Below are positions 1 to 8,401 of a stretch of 55,365 nt of DNA, in pieces. The notes beneath the pieces were generated by a model. That model saw nothing but the letters and a program-made list of their open reading frames with translations, was not told the origin of the DNA and ran no database searches. Both the position numbers and the translations under genes were made by a program. This DNA comes from DASYPQ01 sp041488095 (GTDB lineage Bacteria; Planctomycetota; UBA1135; GCA-002686595). Every line of letters begins with the position of its first letter. Position 1 is the first letter of the stretch. The stretch covers positions 1-55,365 of the forward strand of contig JBGPOP010000029.1 of NCBI GenBank assembly GCA_041488095.1. Direction: 5' to 3'.

Positions 1-1
1 C

Positions 2-2164
2 GGCACGCCGACCTACATGGCGCCCGAGCAGGCGCGCGGCAAGCCGATCGACAAGCGCGTCGACATCTGGGCCTTCGGCTGCGTGCTCTACGAGTGCCTG
101 ACCGGGAAGCGCGCGTTCGACGGCGAGACGCTGACCGACGTGCTGACGAGCGTGCTGCACCAGGAGATCGACCGTGCGGCGCTGCCTGCCGCGACTCCGA
201 CGCGGGTGCGCGAGCTCCTCGCGCGCTGCCTCGAGAAGGACCCGCACCGCCGGCTGCGCGACATCGGCGAAGCGCGGCTCGTGCTCGAGCATCCGCACGC
301 GGACGAGGCCGGCCCGAGAGCGAGATCCTCCTCGACCGCCGTGCGGATCCTCGGAGCAGCGTGCCTGCTGCTCACCACAGCGCTCGCATTCGTCCTCTTC
401 CGCGGCCCGGTGCGCGGCCCGATAGGAGTTGGGAACGGAGGAAGCTCGGCTTCCGAGCCTGCGCGCCCGATCCGCACCGCCGTGCGCCTCCCCGCCGGCC
501 TGCACCTCGATCTCGAAACGAACATCGGCGAGACGACGATCCTCGCGATCTCGCCCGATGGGACGACGATCGCGTTCGTCGCCAGCGACGGCTCGCAGCG
601 CAGGCTCTACCTCCGCTCGCTCTCCGCCTTCGACGTCGTCGCCGTTCCGGGCAGCGAGGACGCGGCGGCGCCCTTCTTCTCCCCGGACAGCCGCTCGGTG
701 GCGTTCACCGCGCACGGACGGCTCTACAAGGCCGCGGTTTCGGGCGGAGCTCCGGTGGAGCTCTGCGAGGATGCGATGGTCGGCCGCGGCGGCGCCTGGG
801 GAGTGGACGGGACGATCGTGTTCCCGGCGGGACTGACGACGGGGCTCATGAGGGTGTCGAGCTCCGGCGGGCGCGCCGAGAAGCTGACCGAGCTCGACGC
901 GGCGAAGGGCGAGCGCACGCATCGCTGGCCGGCGTTCCTCCCCGGCTGGAAGGAAGTGGCGTACACGGTCGGGCTCGAGGGGAAGTCGGCCGAGTACGAC
1001 GACTGCGAGATCGACGCGGTGACGCTCTCGACAGGGAAGACGAGGCACCTCGGCCTCCGCGCGAGCTGCGTGCGCGCGACGGAGGTGGGCGAGCTGTTGT
1101 TCGCGCGGCAGGGCCGGATCTATGCGACGCCGATCGAGGATCTGGTGCGCGGGCAGGCGCGCGAGCCCGCCGTCCTCCTCCAGGGCGTGGCCGGGGTCGA
1201 GACGAGCGGCGCCGTGCACTTCGACGTGTCGCGCAACGGGACGCTCGTGTATGCCGAGGCGGATCCGCACGCGGGAGAGGGGCAGCTCGCATGGGTGTCG
1301 CGCGAGGGGAAGGTCGAGGCGCTCTCGCTGCCGGTGCGACGCTATGCGCTGCCGACCGTGTCGCCGGACGGGTCGAAGATCGCGGTGACGATCGTCGGCG
1401 GGAATGGATCGGGGAGCGGGACGGGAACGGACGTGTGGATCCACGATCTGCGCCTCGGATCGATGGCGAGGTTGACGTCCGACGGGGCGAGCAACGGGTC
1501 GTTGTGGACGCCGGACGGAACGCGCGTGAGCTTCCAGAGCAGGCGGGATGCGCGCGGGGTGATGGCGCAGAGGCTGGCCGACGGCAGCGGCGACGTGGAG
1601 GCATTGCACGAGACGGCGGGGACGGGCGAGGAGTGGCCGGCGTCGTGGACGCCGGACGGCGGGGAGCTCGTGTTCTTGAGCGAGATGGGGCCTCCGAACT
1701 CGGCGGATCTGTTCGCGCTGTCGATGGCGGACAAGAAGACGAGGACGATCTTGGCGACGCCGGCGGTCGAGTACTCGGGGTTGGTGTCGCCGGATGGGAA
1801 GTGGTTGGCGATCGCGTCGTTCAATGCTGGGCGGAGCGAGATCTGGGTGCAGGCGTTTGCTGGGGGTGTGGGGAGGTGGCAGATCTCGGAGAGCGGGGCG
1901 ATGCCGTGTTGGTCGAGGGATGGGAAGGAGCTGTTCTTCGTGGACGGGCCGAACATGATGGCGGTGAAGGTGACCAGCGCGCCGTCGTTTGCGGCGTCGG
2001 AGGCGGTGAGGTTGTTCGCGCTGGAGTTTCCGACGTCGATCAATACGAGCAGGAATTGGGATGTGGGGCCGGATGGGAGGTTCTTGGTGGTGTTGAGGAC
2101 GTCGAAGGAGTCGCTCGGGGGGCACATCGATGTCGTGCAGAATTGGGTGGGGGAGGCGCGATGA
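2..2164 (+). CDS. Membrane Ser/Thr protein kinase fused to TolB-like propeller, 5' truncated
   Basis: The reading frame is open from base 2, so the kinase N-lobe lies outside the window. What remains begins in the activation segment and APE region (GTPTYMAPEQARGK), continues with the F-helix motif DIWAFGCVLYECLTG, and reaches the end of the C-lobe (LLARCLEKDPHRRL). A single hydrophobic segment (ILGAACLLLTTALAFVLF) about 110-128 residues after the ATG at 17 is a transmembrane anchor. The remaining roughly 580 residues contain repeated SPDG, TPDG and SRDG strands typical of PD40/WD40-like TolB propellers. By family knowledge this is a PknB-type receptor kinase whose propeller probably lies outside the membrane. 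The substrate is unknown. Its TGA overlaps an ATG at 2161, in the frame that runs into the helicase gene, which hints at close transcriptional linkage. The 3' third is noticeably G-rich on this strand. Confidence 0.9.
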   Translation, partial: GTPTYMAPEQARGKPIDKRVDIWAFGCVLYECLTGKRAFDGETLTDVLTSVLHQEIDRAALPAATPTRVRELLARCLEKDPHRRLRDIGEARLVLEHPHADEAGPRARSSSTAVRILGAACLLLTTALAFVLFRGPVRGPIGVGNGGSSASEPARPIRTAVRLPAGLHLDLETNIGETTILAISPDGTTIAFVASDGSQRRLYLRSLSAFDVVAVPGSEDAAAPFFSPDSRSVAFTAHGRLYKAAVSGGAPVELCEDAMVGRGGAWGVDGTIVFPAGLTTGLMRVSSSGGRAEKLTELDAAKGERTHRWPAFLPGWKEVAYTVGLEGKSAEYDDCEIDAVTLSTGKTRHLGLRASCVRATEVGELLFARQGRIYATPIEDLVRGQAREPAVLLQGVAGVETSGAVHFDVSRNGTLVYAEADPHAGEGQLAWVSREGKVEALSLPVRRYALPTVSPDGSKIAVTIVGGNGSGSGTGTDVWIHDLRLGSMARLTSDGASNGSLWTPDGTRVSFQSRRDARGVMAQRLADGSGDVEALHETAGTGEEWPASWTPDGGELVFLSEMGPPNSADLFALSMADKKTRTILATPAVEYSGLVSPDGKWLAIASFNAGRSEIWVQAFAGGVGRWQISESGAMPCWSRDGKELFFVDGPNMMAVKVTSAPSFAASEAVRLFALEFPTSINTSRNWDVGPDGRFLVVLRTSKESLGGHIDVVQNWVGEAR

Positions 2165-2292
2165 GGGGCGTCCGTGCCCGCTCCGACTCACATGACTCGC
2201 GGACCACAGCGGACACACGATCAGCTGGAGGACCCGGAGGGAGTCAGGGAGTAACATGCGGCGCCCTTCCCGTACTGCGCCTGCCTCTCCTT

Positions 2293-5200
2293 GTGGTCAA
2301 GCTCGAAGACCTCCGCCCCAGCGCCGCCGTCCGTGGCATCCTGCCGGATGCCCTCATCTCCGTCGTCGGCGTCAACTGGTTCGGCTCGGAGGCCCTCGAA
2401 CTCACCTACAAGGATCCGTCCGGCCGGGTCGCCAACACCCTCCTCTACCGCCACGACGAGCCGCGCCTGGAAGTCGTTGAGCAGGGCCGCCCATGGAGCT
2501 TCGACGGTGACGGCGGTCTCTTCCGGCTCGTATCGGAGGCGCACCGCATCCGCCTCGCGCACCTCTTTGATCCTGTGCTCGCGGTGCACACCTCGCTGAT
2601 CGACCCGCTGCCCCATCAGATCACGGCGGTGTACGACGAAATGCTCCCACGCCAGCCGCTGCGCTTCCTCCTCGCCGACGACCCCGGCGCGGGAAAGACG
2701 ATCATGGCTGGGCTCTTCATGAAGGAGCTGATCGCCCGCGGCGACCTGCAGCGTTGCCTCGTCGTCTGTCCCGGGAGCCTTGCCGAGCAGTGGCAGGACG
2801 AGCTCAACAAACGCTTCCACCTGCCCTTCGACATCCTGACCAACGACAAGCTCGAGGCTGCTCGCACCGGCAACTGGTTCCTCGAGACAAACCTCGCGAT
2901 CGCCCGCCTCGACAAGCTCTCCCGCGACGAGGACGTTCAGGCGAAGCTTCAAGCTCCCGATTGCCGCTGGGATCTCGTCGTCTGCGACGAGGCCCACAAG
3001 ATGTCAGCCACCTACACCGGTGGCGAGATCAAGCACACGAAGCGCTACAAGCTTGGCCAGCTCCTCTCGACGCTGACCCGGCACTTCCTGCTGATGACGG
3101 CGACGCCGCACAACGGGAAGGAAGAGGATTTCCAGCTCTTCATGGCACTGCTCGACGGCGACCGATTCGAGGGTCGCTTCCGCGACGGGGTCCACGTCGC
3201 GGACGTCTCCGACCTGATGAGGCGAATGGTCAAGGAGAACCTCCTCAAGTTCGACGCCACGCCTCTCTTCCCCGAGCGCATCGCCTACACGGTCCCGTAC
3301 AAGCTCTCCGATCCTGAGGCGAGGCTCTACAAGGAAGTCACGGAGTACGTGCGCGACGAGTTCAACCGCGCCGAAGCCCTCCAGAACGACAAGAGACGCG
3401 GCACCGTCGGCTTCGCTCTCACGATCCTGCAGAGGCGCCTCGCCTCATCCCCGGAAGCCATCTACCAGTCGCTCCACCGGCGACGCGAGCGGCTGGAGAG
3501 CCGACTCCGCGAGCTCGAACTGCTTCAGCGCGGCGCGGATCCCGCGCTGGCCATCGAGGCCGGCATCCCGGTTCTCGACGCCGAGGACGTGGAAGACCTC
3601 GAGGAGGCACCGGACAGCGAGGTGCAGGCCGTCGAGGAAGAGGTCCTCGACAAGGCGACCGCTGCGCGCACAATCGCCGAGCTGCGGGCGGAGATCGAGA
3701 CGCTGCTGCGCCTCGAGACTCTCGCGCTCACGGTACGGCGAAGCGGGACGGACACGAAATGGCGGGAGCTCGCGTCGCTGCTCGGCGAGATCTTCACCCC
3801 CGCTGCGATCGCGGACCGCGCGGCCGAGCGAGCACCGTACGGGTCTGATCGGATCGCGGCCCCGAAGGCCTCCCCGCACCAGAAGCTCGTCGTCTTCACC
3901 GAACATCGCGACACCCTGCGATACCTCGAGACTCGAATCGGCACGCTGCTCGGCCGCCGAGAAGCGATCGTCATCATCCACGGCGACATAGGCCGGGAGG
4001 AGCGCATGAAGGCCCAGGAGTCCTTCAGGCACGACCCGGACGTCCAAGTTCTCCTCGCCACGGACGCCGCCGGCGAAGGCATCAACCTGCAGCGCGCTCA
4101 CCTGATGGTCAACTACGACCTGCCGTGGAATCCCAACCGCATCGAGCAGCGCTTCGGACGCATCCACCGCATCGGCCAGACGGAGGTCTGCCATCTGTGG
4201 AACCTCGTCGCGCAGGAGACGCGCGAGGGCGACGTCTACCGGACGCTCCTAGAAAAGCTCGGCGAAGCACGCGCCGCGCTCGGCGGCCAGGTGTTCGACG
4301 TGATGGGCAAGCTCCAGTTCGAGGGCAAGCCCCTGCGCGATCTCCTGATCGAGGCGGTCCGCTACGGCGAACGCCCCGAGGTCCGCGCGCGCTTGACGCA
4401 GGTAGTCGCGAACGCCTTCGACCCGAGCCGACTCCAGGACCTCATCGAGGAGCGCGCCTTGGCCCAAGACTCCATGGACGCGAGCCGCGTCCATCGCATT
4501 CGCGAGGACATGGAACGCGCGGAGGCCCGGCGGCTGCAACCACACTTCATCGAGTCCTTCTTTCTCGAAGCCCTCCAACGCCTCGGGGGATCCGCGAAGC
4601 AGCGGGAGCCGCGCCGCTATGAGCTGACGCACGTCCCCGCGCCCGTGCGCAGCCGCGACCGGCTGATCGGCGCCGGGGAGACGGTGCTCCCGCGCTACGA
4701 GCGGATCACATTCGAGAAGTCGCTGATCGCGCCTCAAGGCCAACCCCTCGCGGCCTTTGTCTGTCCGGGCCACGCGCTCCTCGATTCCCTGATCGACATC
4801 ACGCTCGAGCGCCATCGCGACCTACTCCGCCGAGGCGCGGTGCTGGTGGACGAGCGCGATCTCGGGACGCGCCCGCGCGTGCTCTTCTATCTGGAGCACG
4901 CGATCCAGGACGCGAGCCGGACGCGCTCAGGCGAACAGCGCGTCGTCTCGAAGCGGATGCTCTACGTCGAGCTGGACGCCGATGGCAACGCACGGCACCT
5001 GCACTACGCCCCGTACCTCGACTACCGTCCGTTGACGGCCGCCGAACCGGTCGTGGAAGCGATCCTCGGTCGTCCCGAATGCGCATGGATCGGGCGCGAG
5101 CTGGAGAAGAAGGCGCAAGACCACGCTGTCGCGCTGGTCGTGCCCGAGCACGTAAGAGAGGTCGCTTCCCGCAGGCTCGATCTCATTGCCAAGACTGAAG

Positions 5201-5871
5201 CCGCGGTAAAGGAGCGGCTGACAAAGGAGATCACCTACTGGGACCACAGGGCCCAGCAGCTCAGGCTGCAGGAGCAAGGCGGCAAGCCGAACGCTCGCCT
5301 CAACTCGGGAGAAGCGACGAAGCGGGCCGACGCGCTCCAGGCCCGCCTCGAGAAGCGGCTCGAGGACCTGAGGCTCGAACGCCAGCTCTCGCCGCTGCCG
5401 CCCGTGATACTCGGGGGGCTTCTGGTCGTGCCTGCGGGGCTGTTGGCAGCAATGGTTGGGAAGACTACGGCGAGCCCAGAGACACCGACCGACACGCAGG
5501 CATCCGCTGCACGAGCGCGCGCGGTCGTCATGGAGATCGAGAAGAGCCTCGGCTTCGAGCCGACCGATCGCGAAGTGGAGAAGCTCGGGTACGACATCGA
5601 GAGCCGTGTTTCTGGCACCGGGCGCCTGCGCTTCATCGAGGTGAAGGGACGCGCCGCGGGCGCCGCCACGATCACGGTGACGAAGAACGAAATTCTCTAC
5701 TCGCTCAACAAGCCCGAGGACTTCATCCTTGCCATCGTGGAATTCCACGAGCACGGAACCTACCGTGCCCACTACGTGCGTCACCCCTTCCAGCGCGAGC
5801 CAGACTTTGGGGTGACGAGCGTCAACTACGACTTCGGCGAGTTGATCGAGAGGTCCCAGGCCCCGCAATGA
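2293..5871 (+). CDS. SNF2/DEAD-type helicase with C-terminal DUF3883 domain (DrmD/Hma-like)
   Basis: This is a large superfamily 2 helicase of about 1192 residues. Numbering from the GTG at 2293, Walker A (DDPGAGKT) is near residue 129, the DEAH box at 232-235, motif III (TATPHNG) near 269, motif V (ATDAAGEGIN) near 590 and motif VI (QRFGRIHRIGQ) near 619. The C-terminus (about 1060-1180) matches DUF3883 and carries FIEVKG, an E-x-K pattern like that of PD-(D/E)xK nucleases. I chose GTG 2293 because family members usually begin with VKLEDLRPG-like sequence. The ATG at 2161 is in frame and overlaps the previous stop, so it remains an alternative. Helicases of this type work with DNA methylases in DISARM class 1 and Hma-like defence loci. 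The stop overlaps the next gene's ATG (ATGA). Expected role: DNA translocation or unwinding on foreign DNA in the cytoplasm. Confidence 0.9.
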   Translation: MVKLEDLRPSAAVRGILPDALISVVGVNWFGSEALELTYKDPSGRVANTLLYRHDEPRLEVVEQGRPWSFDGDGGLFRLVSEAHRIRLAHLFDPVLAVHTSLIDPLPHQITAVYDEMLPRQPLRFLLADDPGAGKTIMAGLFMKELIARGDLQRCLVVCPGSLAEQWQDELNKRFHLPFDILTNDKLEAARTGNWFLETNLAIARLDKLSRDEDVQAKLQAPDCRWDLVVCDEAHKMSATYTGGEIKHTKRYKLGQLLSTLTRHFLLMTATPHNGKEEDFQLFMALLDGDRFEGRFRDGVHVADVSDLMRRMVKENLLKFDATPLFPERIAYTVPYKLSDPEARLYKEVTEYVRDEFNRAEALQNDKRRGTVGFALTILQRRLASSPEAIYQSLHRRRERLESRLRELELLQRGADPALAIEAGIPVLDAEDVEDLEEAPDSEVQAVEEEVLDKATAARTIAELRAEIETLLRLETLALTVRRSGTDTKWRELASLLGEIFTPAAIADRAAERAPYGSDRIAAPKASPHQKLVVFTEHRDTLRYLETRIGTLLGRREAIVIIHGDIGREERMKAQESFRHDPDVQVLLATDAAGEGINLQRAHLMVNYDLPWNPNRIEQRFGRIHRIGQTEVCHLWNLVAQETREGDVYRTLLEKLGEARAALGGQVFDVMGKLQFEGKPLRDLLIEAVRYGERPEVRARLTQVVANAFDPSRLQDLIEERALAQDSMDASRVHRIREDMERAEARRLQPHFIESFFLEALQRLGGSAKQREPRRYELTHVPAPVRSRDRLIGAGETVLPRYERITFEKSLIAPQGQPLAAFVCPGHALLDSLIDITLERHRDLLRRGAVLVDERDLGTRPRVLFYLEHAIQDASRTRSGEQRVVSKRMLYVELDADGNARHLHYAPYLDYRPLTAAEPVVEAILGRPECAWIGRELEKKAQDHAVALVVPEHVREVASRRLDLIAKTEAAVKERLTKEITYWDHRAQQLRLQEQGGKPNARLNSGEATKRADALQARLEKRLEDLRLERQLSPLPPVILGGLLVVPAGLLAAMVGKTTASPETPTDTQASAARARAVVMEIEKSLGFEPTDREVEKLGYDIESRVSGTGRLRFIEVKGRAAGAATITVTKNEILYSLNKPEDFILAIVEFHEHGTYRAHYVRHPFQREPDFGVTSVNYDFGELIERSQAPQ

Positions 5872-7085
5872 GTCCCACGATCACGTACACGGATGGCGAG
5901 CTGGAGAGCATGCTTACCGTCGCCGAGTCTGACTTGGTGGAGCGCAAGGAGTCTCTCAAAGGTGATGCACCCACGAAGATCCGGGAAGCAGTCTGCTCCT
6001 TCTCGAATGACCTCCCTGACCACCGGAGGCCAGGGGTTGTCTTCGTAGGCGCCAAGAACGACGGGACCCCGTCGGGCCTCTCTATCACGGACGAGCTGCT
6101 CCGACAGCTTGCCGACATCAAGACCGACGGCAACATCGGTCCGCCGCCCACGATGACTGTCGATCGGCGCACGCTGCGCGGAGCCGAGATGAGCGTGATC
6201 ATCGTGCAGCCCTCGGACTCGCCGCCGGTTCGATTCAACGGGCGCATCCACATTCGCATCGGCCCGCGCAGAGGGATCGCCTCGGCGCAGGACGAGCGCA
6301 TCCTGAGCGAGAAGCGTCGTCACCGGGATCGTCCATTCGACGTGCAGGCGTCACCCTCGGCCTCGGTCTCCGACCTCGATCGACGCAGGTTCGAGGACGA
6401 GTATCTTCCTGCGGCCATCGCTCGCGAGATCCTCGCGGCCAATGACCGGAGCTACGAGCAGCGTCTCGCTGCGACCAAGATGATCGTAGCTGTCGAGGAG
6501 CCGACTCCAACGGTGCTCGGCATCCTCGTGCTCGGCACTCGGACGCGTGACTTCATCCCCGGCGCGTACGTCCAGTTCCTGAGGATTGCCGGCGGCCAGC
6601 TCACCGACCCGATTGTGGACGAGCAGGTGATCGATGGCACGGTGGCGGAGGTGCTCCGGAGAGTCGACGAGAAGCTCGGAGCTCACAACCGCATCGAAGT
6701 GGATGTCACGAGCGGCCCGAAGGAGAAGCGACAGGCGCTGTACCCGATTGCGGCCCTCCAGCAGCTCGTGCGCAACGCGGTCATGCACCGCGCGTATGAA
6801 GCAACCAACGCTCCGGTGCGTGTGACTTGGTATGACGACAGGATCGAGGTCACGAGCCCTGGCGGCCCGTATGGTTCTGTCACGCAGGAGAACTTCGGCC
6901 AACCCGGCATCGCGGACTACCGCAACCCCAATCTCGCCGAAGCCTTGCGCATCCTGGGTTTCGTTCAGCGCTTCGGTGTCGGAATCGCGATTGCCCGAAG
7001 GGAACTCGAGGCGAGCGGCAACCCGCCGCCCGAGTTTGTGGTGCAACCGTCTCACGTAGGCGTCATCGTCAGGGCGGCGCGATGA
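5868..7085 (+). CDS. AlbA_2 (Schlafen-type) domain protein with HATPase-like C-terminus
   Basis: This 405-residue protein starts at an ATG overlapping the helicase stop. The N-terminal part (about 15-140) fits the AlbA_2/Schlafen-type domain: it has VERKESLKG, then FSNDLPDHRRPGVVFVGAKNDG, and the PVRFNGRIHIRIGPR block. The C-terminal part carries HATPase_c_4-like motifs, with RNAVMHRAYE near residue 302 and a DDRIEVTSPGGPYG block near 323. Such proteins are often annotated as ATP-binding transcriptional regulators, and some act in phage defence or RNA cleavage. The exact reaction is unknown for this copy. The very tight overlaps on both sides (ATGA with the helicase, ATGA with the ParA gene) argue for translational coupling inside the cassette. 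It could be a regulator of the operon or an effector; the sequence does not decide between them. Confidence 0.85.
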   Translation: MSPTITYTDGELESMLTVAESDLVERKESLKGDAPTKIREAVCSFSNDLPDHRRPGVVFVGAKNDGTPSGLSITDELLRQLADIKTDGNIGPPPTMTVDRRTLRGAEMSVIIVQPSDSPPVRFNGRIHIRIGPRRGIASAQDERILSEKRRHRDRPFDVQASPSASVSDLDRRRFEDEYLPAAIAREILAANDRSYEQRLAATKMIVAVEEPTPTVLGILVLGTRTRDFIPGAYVQFLRIAGGQLTDPIVDEQVIDGTVAEVLRRVDEKLGAHNRIEVDVTSGPKEKRQALYPIAALQQLVRNAVMHRAYEATNAPVRVTWYDDRIEVTSPGGPYGSVTQENFGQPGIADYRNPNLAEALRILGFVQRFGVGIAIARRELEASGNPPPEFVVQPSHVGVIVRAAR

Positions 7086-8071
7086 AGACGATCGCTTTCT
7101 TCAACAACAAGGGCGGTGTCGGGAAGACCTCGCTGGTCTACCACTTGGCCTGGATGTACGCGGATCTCGGACTGTCGGTCCTCGCCGCTGACCTCGATCC
7201 GCAGGCGAACTTGACGAGCATGTTCCTGGAGGACGACCGCCTCGAGAGCCTCTGGCCCGACGGAGATCACGCCGAGACCCTGTTCGGCGCGCTGCAACCT
7301 CTCCTCGAGGGAACGGGCGACGTGGCCCAACCGCATGTCGAGGACATCGCCCCGGCGCTCGGTCTCCTGGTCGGGGATCTGAAGCTCTCGGCCTCAGAAG
7401 ACGAGCTGAGCAGCCAATGGTCCGACTGCCTCGACCGCAAGCCACGCGCCTTCCGCGTGCTCTCGGCTCTGTGGCGCGTCATCGAGCGAGCCGCGCGGGC
7501 GCGCGAGGCCACTGTCGTCCTCATCGACGTGGGGCCGAACCTGGGAGCACTCAACCGAGCGGCGCTCGTAACGGCCGAGCACGTGGCCATTCCGCTGGCT
7601 CCGGATCTGTACTCCTTGCAGGGTCTGAAGAACCTCGGACCGACGCTCCGGCAGTGGCGGAATGGTTGGGCGGAGCGCCTGGAGAAGCGGTCCGTGCCTG
7701 ACTTGGACCTGCCCGAAGGGCGGATGATGCCCGCGGGGTACGTCGTGATGCAGCACGCGGTGCGGCTGGATCGTCCGGTCAAGGCCTACGCAAAGTGGAT
7801 GGGGCGTATCCCCGGGGTCTATCGCGAGGCGGTTCTGGAGGAGGGCAGCAACGCGGCCGTGACCGTCGAGAAGGACCCGCACTGTCTGGCGCAATTGAAG
7901 CACTACCGGAGTCTCATGCCGCTGGCGCAGGAGGCGCGCAAGCCGATGTTCTTCCTCAAGCCCGCTGACGGTGCGATCGGCGGGCACGCGACCGCGGTGC
8001 AGACCTGCTACCACGACTTCCGTGACCTTGCAGGTCGCATCGCAGACCGTTGCGGGATCGCTCTGCCGTGA
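7082..8071 (+). CDS. ParA/Soj-family ATPase
   Basis: This 329-residue protein begins MKTIAFFNNKGGVGKTS, with the deviant Walker A of ParA/MinD ATPases at residues 10-17 (lysines in KGGVGKT). It has the A' motif ADLDPQANLT near 40-48 and a switch-like strand VVLIDVGPNLGALNRAAL near 140-158. No neighbouring parB-like gene or obvious parS site is seen, so plasmid or chromosome partitioning is not the natural reading. Its ATG overlaps the AlbA_2 stop (ATGA), placing it within the defence-type run. Known ParA relatives position cargo on the nucleoid or act as switches. Here a role in localising or gating the DNA-acting proteins is an inference. A 330-base gap follows before the methylase gene. Confidence 0.85.
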   Translation: MKTIAFFNNKGGVGKTSLVYHLAWMYADLGLSVLAADLDPQANLTSMFLEDDRLESLWPDGDHAETLFGALQPLLEGTGDVAQPHVEDIAPALGLLVGDLKLSASEDELSSQWSDCLDRKPRAFRVLSALWRVIERAARAREATVVLIDVGPNLGALNRAALVTAEHVAIPLAPDLYSLQGLKNLGPTLRQWRNGWAERLEKRSVPDLDLPEGRMMPAGYVVMQHAVRLDRPVKAYAKWMGRIPGVYREAVLEEGSNAAVTVEKDPHCLAQLKHYRSLMPLAQEARKPMFFLKPADGAIGGHATAVQTCYHDFRDLAGRIADRCGIALP

Positions 8072-8401
8072 CTGGGGTGACCACCAGCACTTCGAGTTTC
8101 CCCCGCTATGACACGCCTCATGAGTCACTTCCAAGGCACGAAGCCGAAGCAGTTCCTTCACGCGTGCTCAAGGGACGGGCTGAAGCGGCAGTCGAACGAT
8201 CTCCAGCGGCTAGGCCGTGCTCGATTTCGAAGACGGAAGCACGCAGTCCGGTCGTTCGCGAATGAGGGCGGCTGATATGGCGCGCCTGACCAAGCCGAGA
8301 GTGACTTCTTGCGCCATAGTCATGCGCCATTTCGACGCAGGTCCCTGGGCAGAGGGCTCTTATATGGCGCGTTGCCGAGCCCACTCCGCGACTACAGGGT
8401 C
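8072..8401. promoter_or_regulatory. Intergenic region with repeated ATGGCGC sites before the methylase
   Basis: This is the only long gap in the 2293-16141 run. It holds two direct copies of ATATGGCGCG (8275-8284 and 8362-8371) and two inverted GCGCCAT copies (8311-8317 and 8324-8330). The direct and inverted copies can pair, and the last one lies 31 bases before the methylase ATG. The arrangement looks like a set of operator half-sites or a folded leader, and an internal promoter here would let the methylase-Fic-ATPase half be expressed separately. No clear -10/-35 pair was found. Confidence 0.35.
8108..8275 (+). CDS. Possible 55-residue basic peptide
   Basis: A short frame starts at an ATG and runs MTRLMSHFQGTKPKQF and onward to a TGA at 8273-8275. 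The product is strongly basic (many Arg, Lys and His) and matches no family I recognise. The SHFQGTKPKQFLHAC portion looks protein-like, but there is no good ribosome binding site and the frame ends inside the region with the repeated ATGGCGC elements. It could be a chance frame, a decayed gene or a small regulator. Low confidence. Confidence 0.18.
   Translation: MTRLMSHFQGTKPKQFLHACSRDGLKRQSNDLQRLGRARFRRRKHAVRSFANEGG

Noticed and set aside
94..2160. Second long open frame overlapping the kinase gene on the same strand
   Set aside because: It is open only because high GC makes stops rare; its translation is Arg/Ala-rich without domains, while the kinase frame has clear motifs.
7082..8071. 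ParA as evidence of a plasmid or partition locus
   Set aside because: No parB-like gene, replication gene or iterated parS site is seen, and the gene is coupled to defence-type genes.
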